Positions 1 through 9,525 of a stretch of DNA of 64,000 bases are shown one piece after another (the stretch's first letter is position 1; each line of letters begins with the position of its first letter). Made by a program: the position numbers and the translations under genes. Source of the stretch: Erinaceus europaeus (lineage: Eukaryota; Chordata; Mammalia; Eulipotyphla; Erinaceidae). The stretch is from positions 65,001,353 through 65,065,352 of the forward strand of contig NC_080175.1 in assembly GCF_950295315.1 (NCBI RefSeq), given 5' to 3'. The notes beneath the pieces are model-generated. The model was not told where the DNA came from. It searched no databases and saw only the letters and a list, made by a program, of their open reading frames with translations.

Positions 1-1615
1 GTAGACATAAGCACACCTATATTCATAGCAGTAAATTTGTAATTGCCCAAATTTGAAGCGACCCTTATGCCCAACAAAAGATTGGTAGCTAAAATATATA
101 TATATGTGATGTATATATCTGCAGCTCTATAAAACAATAAAGTCAAATCCTTTGCCTTATCTTGGGCAGAACTTGAAAGTATCATGTTAAGCAAAATAAG
201 CCAGAAAGAAAAGGAGAAATTCTAAATGGGAATTTAAGAAACAAGGAAGACCCAAGATGAAACTAGAACTAAGTGTGGTACCACAGCAGAGTATTCTGAG
301 GAAGGAGAGAAAGGATTGGGAAGGATGGGTACTGAAGTTAAGGTGTATGATGTGGAAAAGGACCTAGATTGGAGGAGAAACAGTCTTGCAGATAACTAGA
401 TGCCTAACATGAGGAGATGAGAGAAAAGGGAAACACAAAGCAGAAATTGACTGAGTTTGCAGTATTGCACCAAAGTCAAAAAGCTCTGGGAGAGGGTGAA
501 GATAAATTTTCAGCTCCACTACTCTGGTGAGACCATTCCTAGCTCCTAGAACTCCTAATTCCAGTTTTGGGTGGCACTCTTCCTTAAAAAAGGCGCAGAA
601 CCTAGATATAATCCAGTGCCCATGAGATAGAGCATATGTGCCCCTGTATCCATAAGTTAAGGGATAATATATACTTTAAAGTAAAAGTGCGCACTAGTTT
701 GCAGTGACTCAATAAGTGCAGTGGGCATGTAGAAACCCAAAAAAGGAAACCATAACATACTTAATCAAATAGTTTCTACTGAGACCTAGACACGCTCCTC
801 ACCTATTTATTATTTCACTTCCCTTTATTACCCTAAGGCTAAGCCTGTCAGACAAAGTAAGGGCTATAAAAGCTGGATAAGAGCAAGAGCATAGCATACT
901 TAATGATGCCTCTTTTGGTCACTAGCAGGCCACATCCAGAACCTTATTCAGGGAAGTCTGGGATTCCTACACAGATACAACGGGCCTAAACCTGTAGTGG
1001 ATCCGTCTCTACACTTTTGTGGACCTCTACAGGACCTTGCCCTCAAGGTGAAACAACAATGATAGGGACTGTCCCACTTTCCAAAGGGAGGCTGGCTCAA
1101 CATACTCTGCCACTCAAGGAAGACTAGTCCTGAATTGGGTGCAGTCTAGAATGATCCCCAGCTGTAACCACATAGAGATCTATAGAGTCTACAGTTAATG
1201 GTATTTATATACTTTCTCCATATTCGGGAGATACTTTCTTACCTGATCCAGCTTTCTAGTTCTGTCTCTGACTCCAGCTCTTCAGACAACATCTTTAGCT
1301 CAGGCAAAAATTAGTAGCAACATGGGGTCCCTTGGAATATAACTAAAAGAGACCTTTCCAACATGAAAACCCCAATTCTCATCTGCTATATTCTTCCCTT
1401 TAGGTTCCTGGTTATTAAACAATTTGTTCTGCTCTATATCTTAATGCTTTTAAAACCACCAAGTTGCAGGTGCTCCCATGAAGTCAATCTGGCTTCCCTG
1501 GACAGAGGACCTCACCAATGTGTTCCTGAACCCCACATTTCCAGCACCCTGCCCCACTAAGGAAAGATAGAAACAGGCTGGGAGTATGGATCAATCTTCC
1601 ATTATCCATGTGTAG
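1..1615 (+). mobile_element. L1 fragment: end of ORF2 region and older-type 3' UTR
   Basis: The segment matches, by eye, other L1 3' regions in this window (24913-26185 in the same orientation, 59555-61446 and 50855-51850 reversed). Around 165-360 it resembles the end of L1 ORF2 and the start of the 3' UTR (AAATAAGCCAGAAAGAAAAG-like). From about 780 it carries the older long 3' UTR, ending with the 'aggctgggagtatggatc' block at 1577. The last part of the UTR and the A-rich tail are missing, so it is cut off near 1615. No intact frame remains; the 65-codon ORF at 1363-1560 lies in UTR and is not a gene. The 5' limit is outside the window. Confidence 0.7.
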
Positions 1616-1689
1616 CATGCTCCAAGAGATTCTGATTTAGAACTGAAGTTAACAGAGAGTTGAGAAAGTGTGTGTAGGAAAGAAGGGCA

Positions 1690-1985
1690 TCCATATACTA
1701 TGAGATAGAGATAAACACCTTGGTGGTAGACATAGCATAGTAATGCATCCAGTAGAAAATACATATTATTGTGAGCAAAGATTTAAGCCTCTGGCCCCTA
1801 CCTGAAGAAGAGAAACTTCATAGGCAATAGGGAAGTGTTGCATGTGTCTCTTCTCTCTCTCTCTCCCTTTATGTCTGCTTCTATCTCTCACCCTTTTCCA
1901 AAAAGAAAAGAGAGAGAGAGAGAAATACCTGAAGTAATGGAGAGATTTAGCCACCTACCCTAAGTAACAACCCAAGTGACAATTA
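1690..1985 (+). mobile_element. Degenerate SINE, family B type
   Basis: Remnants of the family B order are visible: a tRNA-like part, then a 'cccctacctgaagaagagaaacttcat' type junction, then a pyrimidine-rich body 'gtctcttctctctctctctc' and an A-rich end. A short (TC)n run near 1848-1866 and an (AG)n run near 1904-1922 lie inside. It is heavily diverged and its borders are approximate. Confidence 0.45.
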
Positions 1986-2054
1986 AATTAAATTAAAGAA
2001 TGAGAAAATAGAGGAGCTGGAGGAGGAAAAAGAAGATGGGGACTTTAGAAAGAA

Positions 2055-2225
2055 ATAAAGGTGTCTGGGGAGATGGCACAATCTTTACACAAAATATCTT
2101 CATTCCTGAGGCTAACAGGTCTAAAATTCAGTCCACAATGCCACTAAAAGCCAGAGCTGAGCAGTGTTCTGGTCTTTCTCTCTGTATCTCTCATTAACAT
2201 AATTTTTTAAAAGATGAAAAATATT
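2055..2225 (+). mobile_element. SINE family D
   Basis: The order is 'gtctggggagatggcacaat' head, a 'cattcctgaggctaacagg' middle, then 'ccagagctgagcagtgttct' and a TCTC-rich body with an A-rich end. The same order appears at 32645-32810 and, reversed, at 47155-47310, 26560-26690 and 20370-20490. Confidence 0.65.
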
Positions 2226-2309
2226 TTAGGACATAAAACACATAAAAATGTGTTCCACATTGTTACACTAAAATTATAATTACAATTTGTCAAAATAAAA
2301 AACATATTT

Positions 2310-2570
2310 TATTTTTTTAAGTTTTTTTAAATATTTATTTTATTTATTTATTCCCTTTTGTTGCCCTTGTTGTTTTATTGTTGTAGTTATTATTGTTGTT
2401 GTCATTATTGGATAGGACAGAGAGAAATGGAGAGAGGAGGGGAAGACAGAGAGGAGGAGAAAAAGATAGACACCTGAAGACCTGCATCACCGCCTGTGAA
2501 GCGACTCCCCTGCAGGTGGGGAGCTGGGGTTAGAACCGGGATCCTTATGCCGATCCTTGTGCTTTGCATA
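2310..2570 (-). mobile_element. SINE family A, tRNA head truncated
   Basis: Read on the minus strand, the CAA/AAT-rich tail and the AGAGAGAAATGGAGAGAGGA block of family A are clear, followed (plus-strand order) by the CACCTGCAGACCTGC-like block and GGTGGGGAGC. It stops after 'ccttgtgctttgcat', so the outer part of the tRNA-like head is missing. Confidence 0.85.
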
Positions 2571-2854
2571 AAAACATATTTTAATAGTTATTCAATTTAT
2601 TTATGAACTTCATTAATAATAAACATGACCTCCATTGCATATATATATCTGTGAAAATATCTATAAAACATTATATTGCATTTCAAAAGTAATAAAGTTC
2701 TCAGAGGTCTCTACTGAATTGCATAATTCAATGTTAAAGAATTATTCTAGATAACTTTAAAATATAAGTAATATAAATGGGTCTTTATTTACTCTATGCA
2801 ATTGCCTTTTTTAAACTGACGAAGAAGAATGAAAACACACTAGAAAATTTCAGG

Positions 2855-3530
2855 GTTCACCCAGTTGTAAATGGTACTGTGATACTGACTTCCCTGGGCA
2901 GATGATCTCACCAATATGTCCAGGGACCTCACCTCTCCAGAACCCAACCCTATTAATGTAAGATAGAAACCTACCAATTCCTATGATCAGTGAAGAAACA
3001 ATTACAAGAGACAGAGTTTCCATTTTTTTCCACCTCCAAAATAATTTTGATCCATACTCTCTGGGAAGGTAAATGATAGAGGAAGATGATCAGAGGACTC
3101 AAACCCCAGTTTTCCTGGGGCTCAAAACATTTGTCACTAGGCATCTTTGTTTATATACATTCAATAAAAGAGAAATGAATCTGAAAAACAACAAAGGATG
3201 TCAGGCATTGTTTAGCTTATCTAAGAGAGAAGAGAAAAAAATGGATGAACTCAGAAATAGTAGGCATATGTGTTTCTTGGAAAGGAAGTGAAGGTGGGAC
3301 CTTAGAAGTAAATAAAAATGAAAAAAAGAGTATATATATGTTGGACAGGTAGATGATAGACAATAGATAGACAGACAGACAGACAGATAGATATATAATA
3401 GACAGAAGACCAGGGGAGAACTATTTACAGCTTCTGCTGGATGGGGAAGGGACACATGGTTCTGGTTGTGGGAACAGTGTGGAATCATACTCCAAGTATC
3501 TTATAATTTTGTAAATGAATATCAAATCAC
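2855..3530 (+). mobile_element. Diverged L1 3' UTR pieces with an internal tract
   Basis: Two L1 3' UTR blocks are recognisable. One at 2880-3060 has 'cttccctgggcagatgatct' and later 'gatccatactctctgggaag'. The other at 3400-3530 has 'ggttctggttgtgggaacag' and the terminal 'cttataattttgtaaatgaa'. Between them lie about 340 bases not matching the UTR, including a CAGA/TAGA tract. This could be one interrupted, decayed copy or two. No coding potential is supported. Confidence 0.5.
3348..3396. repeat. (GATA/GACA)n microsatellite
   Basis: An imperfect tetranucleotide tract of TAGA and CAGA units. Confidence 0.8.
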
Positions 3531-3540
3531 TAATGCTTTT

Positions 3541-3847
3541 TTAATTTATTTTATTTTATTTTATTTATTTTAATATTTTATTTTATTTATTCCCTTTTGT
3601 TGTCCTTGTTGTTTTATTGTTGTAGTTATTTTTGTTGTTGTCGTTGTTGGATAGGACAGAGAGAAATGGAGAGAGGAAGGGAAGACAGAAAGGAGGAGAG
3701 AAAGATAGACACCTGCAGACCTGCTTCACCGCCTGTGAAGCGACTCCCCTGCAGGTGGGGAGCCGGGGTTCGAACCGGGATCCTTATGCCGGTCCTTGTG
3801 CTTTGTGCCACCTGCGCTTAACCCACTGCGCTACAGCCCGACTCCCC
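3541..3847 (-). mobile_element. SINE family A, near full length
   Basis: On the minus strand it begins with a GGGAGTCGGGCTGTAGCGCA head. This contains an A-box-like TAGCGCAGTGGG and a B-box-like GGTTCGAACCC, as in tRNA-derived RNA polymerase III SINEs. The pyrimidine body and the CAA/AAT then TAAA tail follow. This is one of the cleanest reference copies in the window. Confidence 0.92.
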
Positions 3848-4150
3848 ACTAATGCTTTTTTTTTTCTTCAGTTTCTGGGACTCAGTGCCTGCACCATGAA
3901 ACCACCACTCCAGTTTTTTTGTTTTTGTTTTTTTCCGTTAGGACAGACATAAATTGAGAGGGTATGGAGAGATAGAGAAGGAGGTTCAGTGAGAAAGAGA
4001 GAGAGAGGGAGAGAGTCTGACACCTAAAAACATGTTTCATGGTGTTTAAAGAGTCCCTGCTGTGGGTGGGGAGAGTTGGCTCAAACTGGGGTCCTTAAGC
4101 TTAGTACTACATGTGCTTAACTGGGGGTGCCACCACCCCCCACTCCAGTT
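3848..4150 (-). mobile_element. SINE family C (A/B body plus 3' module), degenerate
   Basis: Plus-strand order is 'ttctgggactcagtgcctgc' (the 3' module), 'ggacagacataaattgagag', a GAGA-rich body, 'ggtggggagagttggctcaa' and 'tagtactacatgtgcttaac' (head). The same order occurs at 57265-57600 and 43190-43500. It directly abuts the family A copy before it. Confidence 0.65.
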
Positions 4151-5483
4151 TTTTTTAAATAAAACAAAATTTCAGGGATTTTTGGAGAACAGCTTCTCAT
4201 TCTGAAGGCTTTGTAGGTGATATTCCACATAAAGATTTTAGTCAACAGGAAAATGATTATGAAGACGTTATTTGAAACTTGTGAGGATTTTGAAAACTTG
4301 CTTTAGTCATTAAGCCAGTGGTTAGCACCATTCTGAATTTACATGAACTTAATACACATTTTATTTCTAAGATAGTAGTGGAAATTATTATGAATAGTCC
4401 TTGGGAGAACAATTAAGAACAGCAATGTATCCTCTATGGCATTTATTAAGCTTTACTAAACACAGGAGAGCCTCATAAGGAAAATTATTATATTTTATCT
4501 ACTATATTTTTTTATAAATTAGATTACATGATAACTCCTTCAAATTCTAATATCGATACTTCACTCTGTATATTTTAAAATATAATTTTATTGGCCTTTT
4601 ACATTTTTAAAAAATTTATTTCAAGCATCTGCTGCTGAGAAGCTTTTCAAAAGTTCAATTCAAATGATACTGAATATCAACTTCATGTTTTTCTTTTCAA
4701 ACCAAATTTCTCATTAATTATTAAAAGTGGAGTTTATAGTTATTAAGTTATAATAACTTAAAATCATGAATCTGAAGATTGTTCAAATCACAATGGATTC
4801 TCATAAATGTTCTCAGACAAAAAAAATAGATACTTGTAAGAAAACTTGGTAATGAAATTAATTCTTTAAAATGTTTGACCTATCCTTTTTATTTATTCAA
4901 AATATTCAATTCTTAAAGTAACGTTTGTCAAGAAAATTTGAAAATGACAAGTTAAGGTACATAATAGTTTACACAAAAGCCTGCATTTAAAACATCATGA
5001 GTAACAATACATTCATTGTCCCAATATTTTCATGATTAATATATTGGAAACAATTTATATGGATTTGATGTAAACATTTAAAGAGAAGTAAAATATATTG
5101 TAGATTTCTTTTAAATAGTGAAACACTTTTAACTGAATATTCTCAGGTATATAGGGTATGTCAATATTCTTTGTTCCATAATTGTATTGAATAACAACCT
5201 TTTTGTTCAAAGCATATAATATATGTTTAGTTATAAGAAATATTGATCACTTACATCTTGAATTTAAATATGAGGGCCTTTTAGTGTTATTTAAATTAAA
5301 TCATTTGAACTCTACAAAAATAATGAAAAAAGTGCTTTTATAATTATACTCCAAGAATCATGATATTAAGTGAGATAAGTGATAATATGTCTCTTTATAA
5401 CCTAATGTATCTTGGAAATGAATAGAACAATGAAATAACCACACTAAAATCTAGAATGAAATATTTAGGTGTAAAGGACACAA
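4151..5483. other. AT-rich unique stretch, nothing recognised
   Basis: No open frame of note, no recognisable repeat and no RNA gene. Decayed ancient repeats cannot be excluded by eye. Confidence 0.6.
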
Positions 5484-5498
5484 AGAATTGAACAAGCA

Positions 5499-5790
5499 GG
5501 GAGTTAGGCGGTAGCATAGTGGGTTAAGCACAGGTGGCACAAAGCGCAAGGACCCGTGTAAGGATCCCGGTTCAAGTCCCCGGCTCCCCACCTGTAGAGG
5601 AATCGCTTCACAAGCGGTGAAGCAGGTCTGTAGGTATCTATCTTTCCCCCTCTCTGTCTTCTTCTCCTCTCTCCATTTCTCTCTGTCCTATCCAACAACA
5701 ATGACACCAATAACAACAACAGTAATAACTACAACAATAAAAACAAGGGCAACAAAAGGAAATAAATAAATAAATATTAATTAAAAAAAA
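5499..5790 (+). mobile_element. SINE family A with target-site duplication
   Basis: A full copy running from 'gggagttaggcggtagcata' to the AATAAATAAATA-type tail. It is flanked by AGAATTGAACAAGCA at 5484-5498 and AGAATTGGACAAGCA at 5791-5805, a 15-bp duplication with one mismatch. That marks one L1-type retroposition event and fixes the borders. Confidence 0.92.
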
Positions 5791-5825
5791 AGAATTGGAC
5801 AAGCACCACTTTCAGATAAGAAAAC

Positions 5826-6128
5826 TCAGGGTGTGGGGCAGTGGTATGACCAGTACAGTATAGAGTAAACACATTACTATACTCAAGGACCCAGGTTCAA
5901 GTCCTGGTCTTGCCCTGTAGAAGTGAAGCTTCATGAGTGGTTGAAACAGTACAGGCACACCTATCTTTCTCTCCTGTCTCCTCCTTTCACTCCTGTCTCC
6001 TCCTTTCACTCCCCGCCCCGTTCATCTTTATCAAATGAAAGAATGAAAAAGGGGGGCGCTATAAGAGTGGTAGAGTCATCATGGAGGCACCAAGTGCCAG
6101 CAATAATCTTTGTGGCAAAACAAAAAGA
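5826..6128 (+). mobile_element. SINE family C
   Basis: A tRNA-like head ('caaggacccaggttcaagtc', with a B-box-like GGTTCAAGTCC) is followed by 'gaagcttcatgagtgg', a TCTC body and the 3' module 'gtgccagcaataatctttgt'. A body segment around 5975-6010 is duplicated (CTCCTGTCTCCTCCTTTCA twice). The tail runs into a (GGAA)n tract. Confidence 0.7.
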
Positions 6129-6246
6129 AAGAAAGGAAGGAAGGAAGGAAGGAAGGAAGGAAGGAAGGAAGGAAGGAAGGAAGGAAGGAAGGAAGGAAGG
6201 GAGGGAGGGAGGGAGGGAGGGAGGGAGGAAGGAAGGAAGGGAGGAA
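6129..6246. repeat. (GGAA)n / (GGGA)n microsatellite
   Basis: About 118 bases of AAGG units with an interior GGGA stretch, grown from the A-rich SINE tail just upstream. All six frames read through it as low-complexity peptide (RKEG or PSFL repeats). Those are artefacts, not genes. Confidence 0.95.
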
Positions 6247-6894
6247 GGAGAACAAAACAATGTCTTAGTGTATGACCGCATGACCGCATAATACAAACTA
6301 GGAGTTATCTGTAAGGTATCTGATGTCATTCAATGAATGAGTATGAGGGAACAGGGCAGAATGACACCCATAATCTATGATTCCACATCTTTAACATAAC
6401 ACTATAGCTGGAGGCTATGAACTAATAGTTATAAACTAGGGTTGAATCCCTGGCAGGCACTATTTTAGCTACCCCTAAATGAAGTGCAGAAGACACTGTA
6501 GCAGAGTTTAATCTCCATAGAAAGACATTGACAATAACCACCTGAGGAATTTCATGGACTTCCATGAACTCTTAGCAGCTGCCTCTGCCTCTATCTGTGG
6601 ATGCTTTTGCCTCCTCCCCAGGTTCTACCTTTCTAGAGAACAACATCTAACATTTGCCTCTATGTCTCCTTGGAAGAAGAGTGAGCTATTTCCCACTGTG
6701 TCTTGGAAACACTGCTGTCGTGTGAAACAGTCCATTACATGTCATAGGCTGGGGTTCCAGAAGACTCCAACAAGAGAATAAGCAGAGACACCTCTCTGAT
6801 CTGCACAGTTGTCATCTTAGTTGCCCATTGGCTTCCTCCTGTCCATCTATGAGGCCTCATTGAAGGCAGAGAACCAACCACAAGAGGTCTCTCA
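6247..6894. other. Unique stretch, nothing recognised
   Basis: Higher GC than its surroundings, with no familiar repeat. A 75-codon ORF at 6554-6781 has no recognisable motif and no supporting context, so I treat it as chance. An ancient LTR or other decayed repeat is possible. Confidence 0.45.
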
Positions 6895-7165
6895 TGGGAG
6901 TCAGGTTAAGCACACGTGTCACGAAGCACAAGGACAGGATGAGGATCCCGGTTTGAGCCCCCGGTTCCCTACCTACAGAGGAGTCCCTTAACAGTCAGTG
7001 AAGCAGGTCTGCAGGTATCTATCGTTCTCTCCCCCTCCTCTCTCCATTTCTCTCTGTCCTATCCAATGAGGACATCAATAACAACAATAATAACTATAAC
7101 AACAATAAAAACAACAAGGGCAACAAAAGGGAAGATAAATAAACAAATAAATAAAATAAGAGAAT
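6895..7165 (+). mobile_element. SINE family A
   Basis: It starts 'gggagtcaggttaagcacac' with a short deletion in the head, continues through 'aggatcccggtttgagcccc' and the pyrimidine body, and ends with CAACAATAAAAACAACAAGG and ATAAATAAA. Confidence 0.88.
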
Positions 7166-7452
7166 AAGAGGTTCCTTATGTCCTCACTGAGCTCACAAAG
7201 GCCACTGGGTTTGCCCCAAGGGTATAACACTAGTCCCAGGAGACTCTATATCACCCAGACATTCTCATAAAGCTCAGCTAAGCCTTCCTAGAGGACACCG
7301 CACACTAGCATACAAAAACAGTCTGCTAGTGTCTGCTTGGAAACTTTATCTACCTTACCATGTCCTCCTAAAAGTAGAGTTCTAGTTTCAGAGCGACCCA
7401 CACCTTACATCAAGAATCCCAAGTATAGCTAATCTAATACTCGCACTATGCC
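7166..7452. other. Unique stretch, nothing recognised
   Basis: No gene, RNA or familiar repeat is visible. It may continue the same unidentified unit as 6247-6894, with the SINE inserted between them. Confidence 0.4.
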
Positions 7453-7454
7453 AA

Positions 7455-7527
7455 TATATATTTGTTATTTTAAATATATATAAATATATATATACACACA
7501 TATATATATATATGTATACATATATTA
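7455..7527. repeat. (TA)n-rich microsatellite
   Basis: An imperfect alternating TA tract with CACA interruptions. Confidence 0.85.
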
Positions 7528-7935
7528 GGGTGGTAGTACACCTTGTTAAGTTCACACATTATCATGCACAAGGACCCAGGTTTGAGACCCAGCTCCCCAA
7601 GTCTAAAAACGTCTCTCTTTCTTTTCGTCTCTATCTCCTCCATACCTCTCAAAAAATATATAAAGAACAAAAAAATAAAAGAAGAAGAAAAATATGGCCA
7701 GCAGCCTGAAGTGGTAGATTCGTAGTGCTGGGGAGCCAGAGACGACCCGAACTGCCCCTGCGGCTACAGACAGACTATGACCCACATAGTCAACGACTGC
7801 CACCTCCAAAGGAGGTCTCGAAACTTTACATCAGGCTCAACCTGACGCTGTTGACTGGCTATGGAAGAAGGGCAAACGCTAGAAGAAGAAGTGCTGGCAC
7901 CAAGCCCCAGCAATAACTCTGGTGACAGAAAAACA
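7528..7935 (+). mobile_element. SINE family C, split by a LINE insertion
   Basis: The head 'gggtggtagtacaccttgtt', the body and the start of the 3' module ('gaagtggtagattcgtag') occupy 7528-7731. The module resumes at 7890 ('gtgctggcaccaagcccc', 'agcaataactctgg') and ends in an A-rich tail. Bases 7732-7889 are a foreign insert with the 8-bp duplication AGTGCTGG on each side. Confidence 0.75.
7732..7889 (+). mobile_element. 3' end of a non-L1 LINE, carrying the C-terminal CCHC motif
   Basis: The insert is flanked by AGTGCTGG at 7724-7731 and 7890-7897. Translation from 7750 gives NCPCGYRQTMTHIVNDC, which fits the C-x-C-x7-H-x4-C metal-binding motif at the C terminus of non-LTR retrotransposon polyproteins with apurinic-type endonucleases. 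A frame change follows. The next frame reads GGLETLHQAQPDAVDWLWKK then GKR and a TAG stop at 7880-7882, followed by a short AGAAGA tail. It is therefore a 5'-truncated LINE copy with a frameshift. The tail is not poly(A), unlike L1. Its last 53 bp (7837-7889) are identical to 24217-24269. The clade is unresolved; RTE-like is my best guess. Confidence 0.72.
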
Positions 7936-7948
7936 AAAGCAAACAAGT

Positions 7949-7949
7949 A

Positions 7950-7994
<45 letters not shown>
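7949..7994. repeat. (GATA)n microsatellite
   Basis: About eleven TAGA units directly after the SINE tail. Confidence 0.9.
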
Positions 7995-7995
<1 letters not shown>

Positions 7996-8186
7996 TATAG
8001 ATATATAGATATTATATTTGATATTTTATTATTCATCACATATGTTTCTAACAATCTGATCTTTTTAACTATGTTTGTATTTTAACTAAAGCACTCAGGT
8101 ATATCTAAATAGATCTTCTCTTCATTTATATCTTATGAATTATTTTACCTATGCTGAAATTTTTAGAAGTCATCAAAAAAGATGAT

Positions 8187-8198
8187 TTGGGCAGAATT
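8187..8198. repeat. L1 target-site duplication, 3' side
   Basis: TTGGGCAGAATT here is repeated exactly at 16925-16936. The pair brackets the minus-strand L1 and shows that everything between them, apart from later insertions, came in one event. Confidence 0.88.
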
Positions 8199-8229
8199 GT
8201 TTATTTATTTATTTATTTATTTAATTATT

Positions 8230-9525
8230 TAAGAAAGGAGACATTAACAAAACCAAAGAATAAGAGGGGTGCAATTCTGTACAATTCCCATAACCCGATA
8301 TCCATATCCCATCCCGTCCCCTGATAGCATTCTCATTTTCTATCTCTCTGGGAGTATGGATCCGGTGTCATTGTGGGTTACAGAGGTTGGAAGGTCTGGC
8401 TTCTGTAATTGCTTCCCCGCTGAACATGGGCTTTGACTGGTCGATCCATACTCCCAGTCTGTCTCTCTCTTTCCCTAGTAGGGTGGGGCTCTTAGGAAGT
8501 GGTGTTCCAGTACACATTGATGGGATCTTCTGTCCAAGGAAGTCTGGTCAGCATCCGGAACCTGGTGGCTGAAAAGAGAGTTAACATACAAAGCCAAACA
8601 AATTGTTGAACAATCATGGACCTAAAGACTAGAATAGTGCAGATGAAGTGTTGGGGGTATTCCCTGCATGCTCTTGTGTACTTCTGCTTTCAGGTATTTA
8701 TATTTTCCCCGAGTTTATGGGCACGGGTGAACCTATGCTCTATCTCAGGGGACCTGGCCTATATCTAGGTTTGGGGACTTTATTGGGGAGTGGGACACCT
8801 GGAATGGAATTAGAGAATACTATGAAAGGAAAGGTCTCACCCAAGTGATGAAACTGAAGGGTTGTCATTCCACACCTGAAGTCTCTGGTCATAGTCTGAA
8901 GTGAAGCATGCTGGGGTAGCACTCGTGTTGATTAGGTTGCGATCCACGGATGCAATATTATTTGATTTGAATTGAGAGCAGCATGCAGAAAAGTGGGCCC
9001 CACCCTAAGGTTCCAGGACTGGGGGATATATAGGCTCTATAGTGGAAATGTGAGGTTCCTGTTGTCTTGGGGTTCAAGAAGACAATAGATAGGTATTGTT
9101 ATCATCACATTATTTGGTGATAGGGTTAACTTTGGAAAGTCCCTTTGATAGCGTTTGGGGTATAGTACCAAGCATCTTGTATATAGCTGTGCTATCCGTT
9201 GCTTCTGTCCTCCCTGGTCTAGGCTTTTGGGAGAGAACATTTCAAAGACAGCCTATGTATTAAAAAAGACTCAGTCTGTGTTTTAAGAAGTTCTAGACAT
9301 ATCATCAGTTTATCGCCTTTCATATTAACTAAGTAGTGGTTTATATGTTTACACTTTAATAGGATTGTACATAAATACCACTCCCACGACCAAAAGACTG
9401 TGTCCCATCCCCCTCACCCTCCGCCATGCCGGGAAGCCCAATGGCCCCCTCCCCTTCACCACAGTGTTTTTACATTGGTGCCCTGCCCTCGATTTAATCA
9501 GATCCTGCTTTCTGTTTCTCTTTCT
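8230..9525 (-). other. L1 3' UTR (reference copy)
   Basis: A long 3' UTR of about 1.3 kb containing the block recurring through the window (CCTTCCAACCTCTGTAACCC and GGGAGTATGGATCGACCAGT-like pieces on the minus strand). It is assigned to L1 because at 44952-46301 the same sequence directly follows the ORF2 stop codon. Short ORFs here (8387-8572, 8648-8848, 9037-9240) are not genes. Confidence 0.85.

Noticed and set aside
3541..3847. tRNA-like head with A and B boxes as a functional tRNA gene
   Set aside because: The head is followed by a SINE body and tail and is repeated in dozens of copies, so it is a Pol III retroposon, not a tRNA gene.
6129..6329. Overlapping ORFs of 64-122 codons on both strands across the (GGAA)n tract
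   Set aside because: They are translations of a microsatellite (RKEG or PSFL repeats) in every frame, without start context or homology.
6554..6781. Possible host exon (75-codon ORF)
   Set aside because: No motif, and the surrounding sequence shows no gene structure.
7949..7994. Regularly spaced short repeats as a CRISPR-like array
   Set aside because: Pure tetranucleotide microsatellites without spacers, in vertebrate-type DNA.
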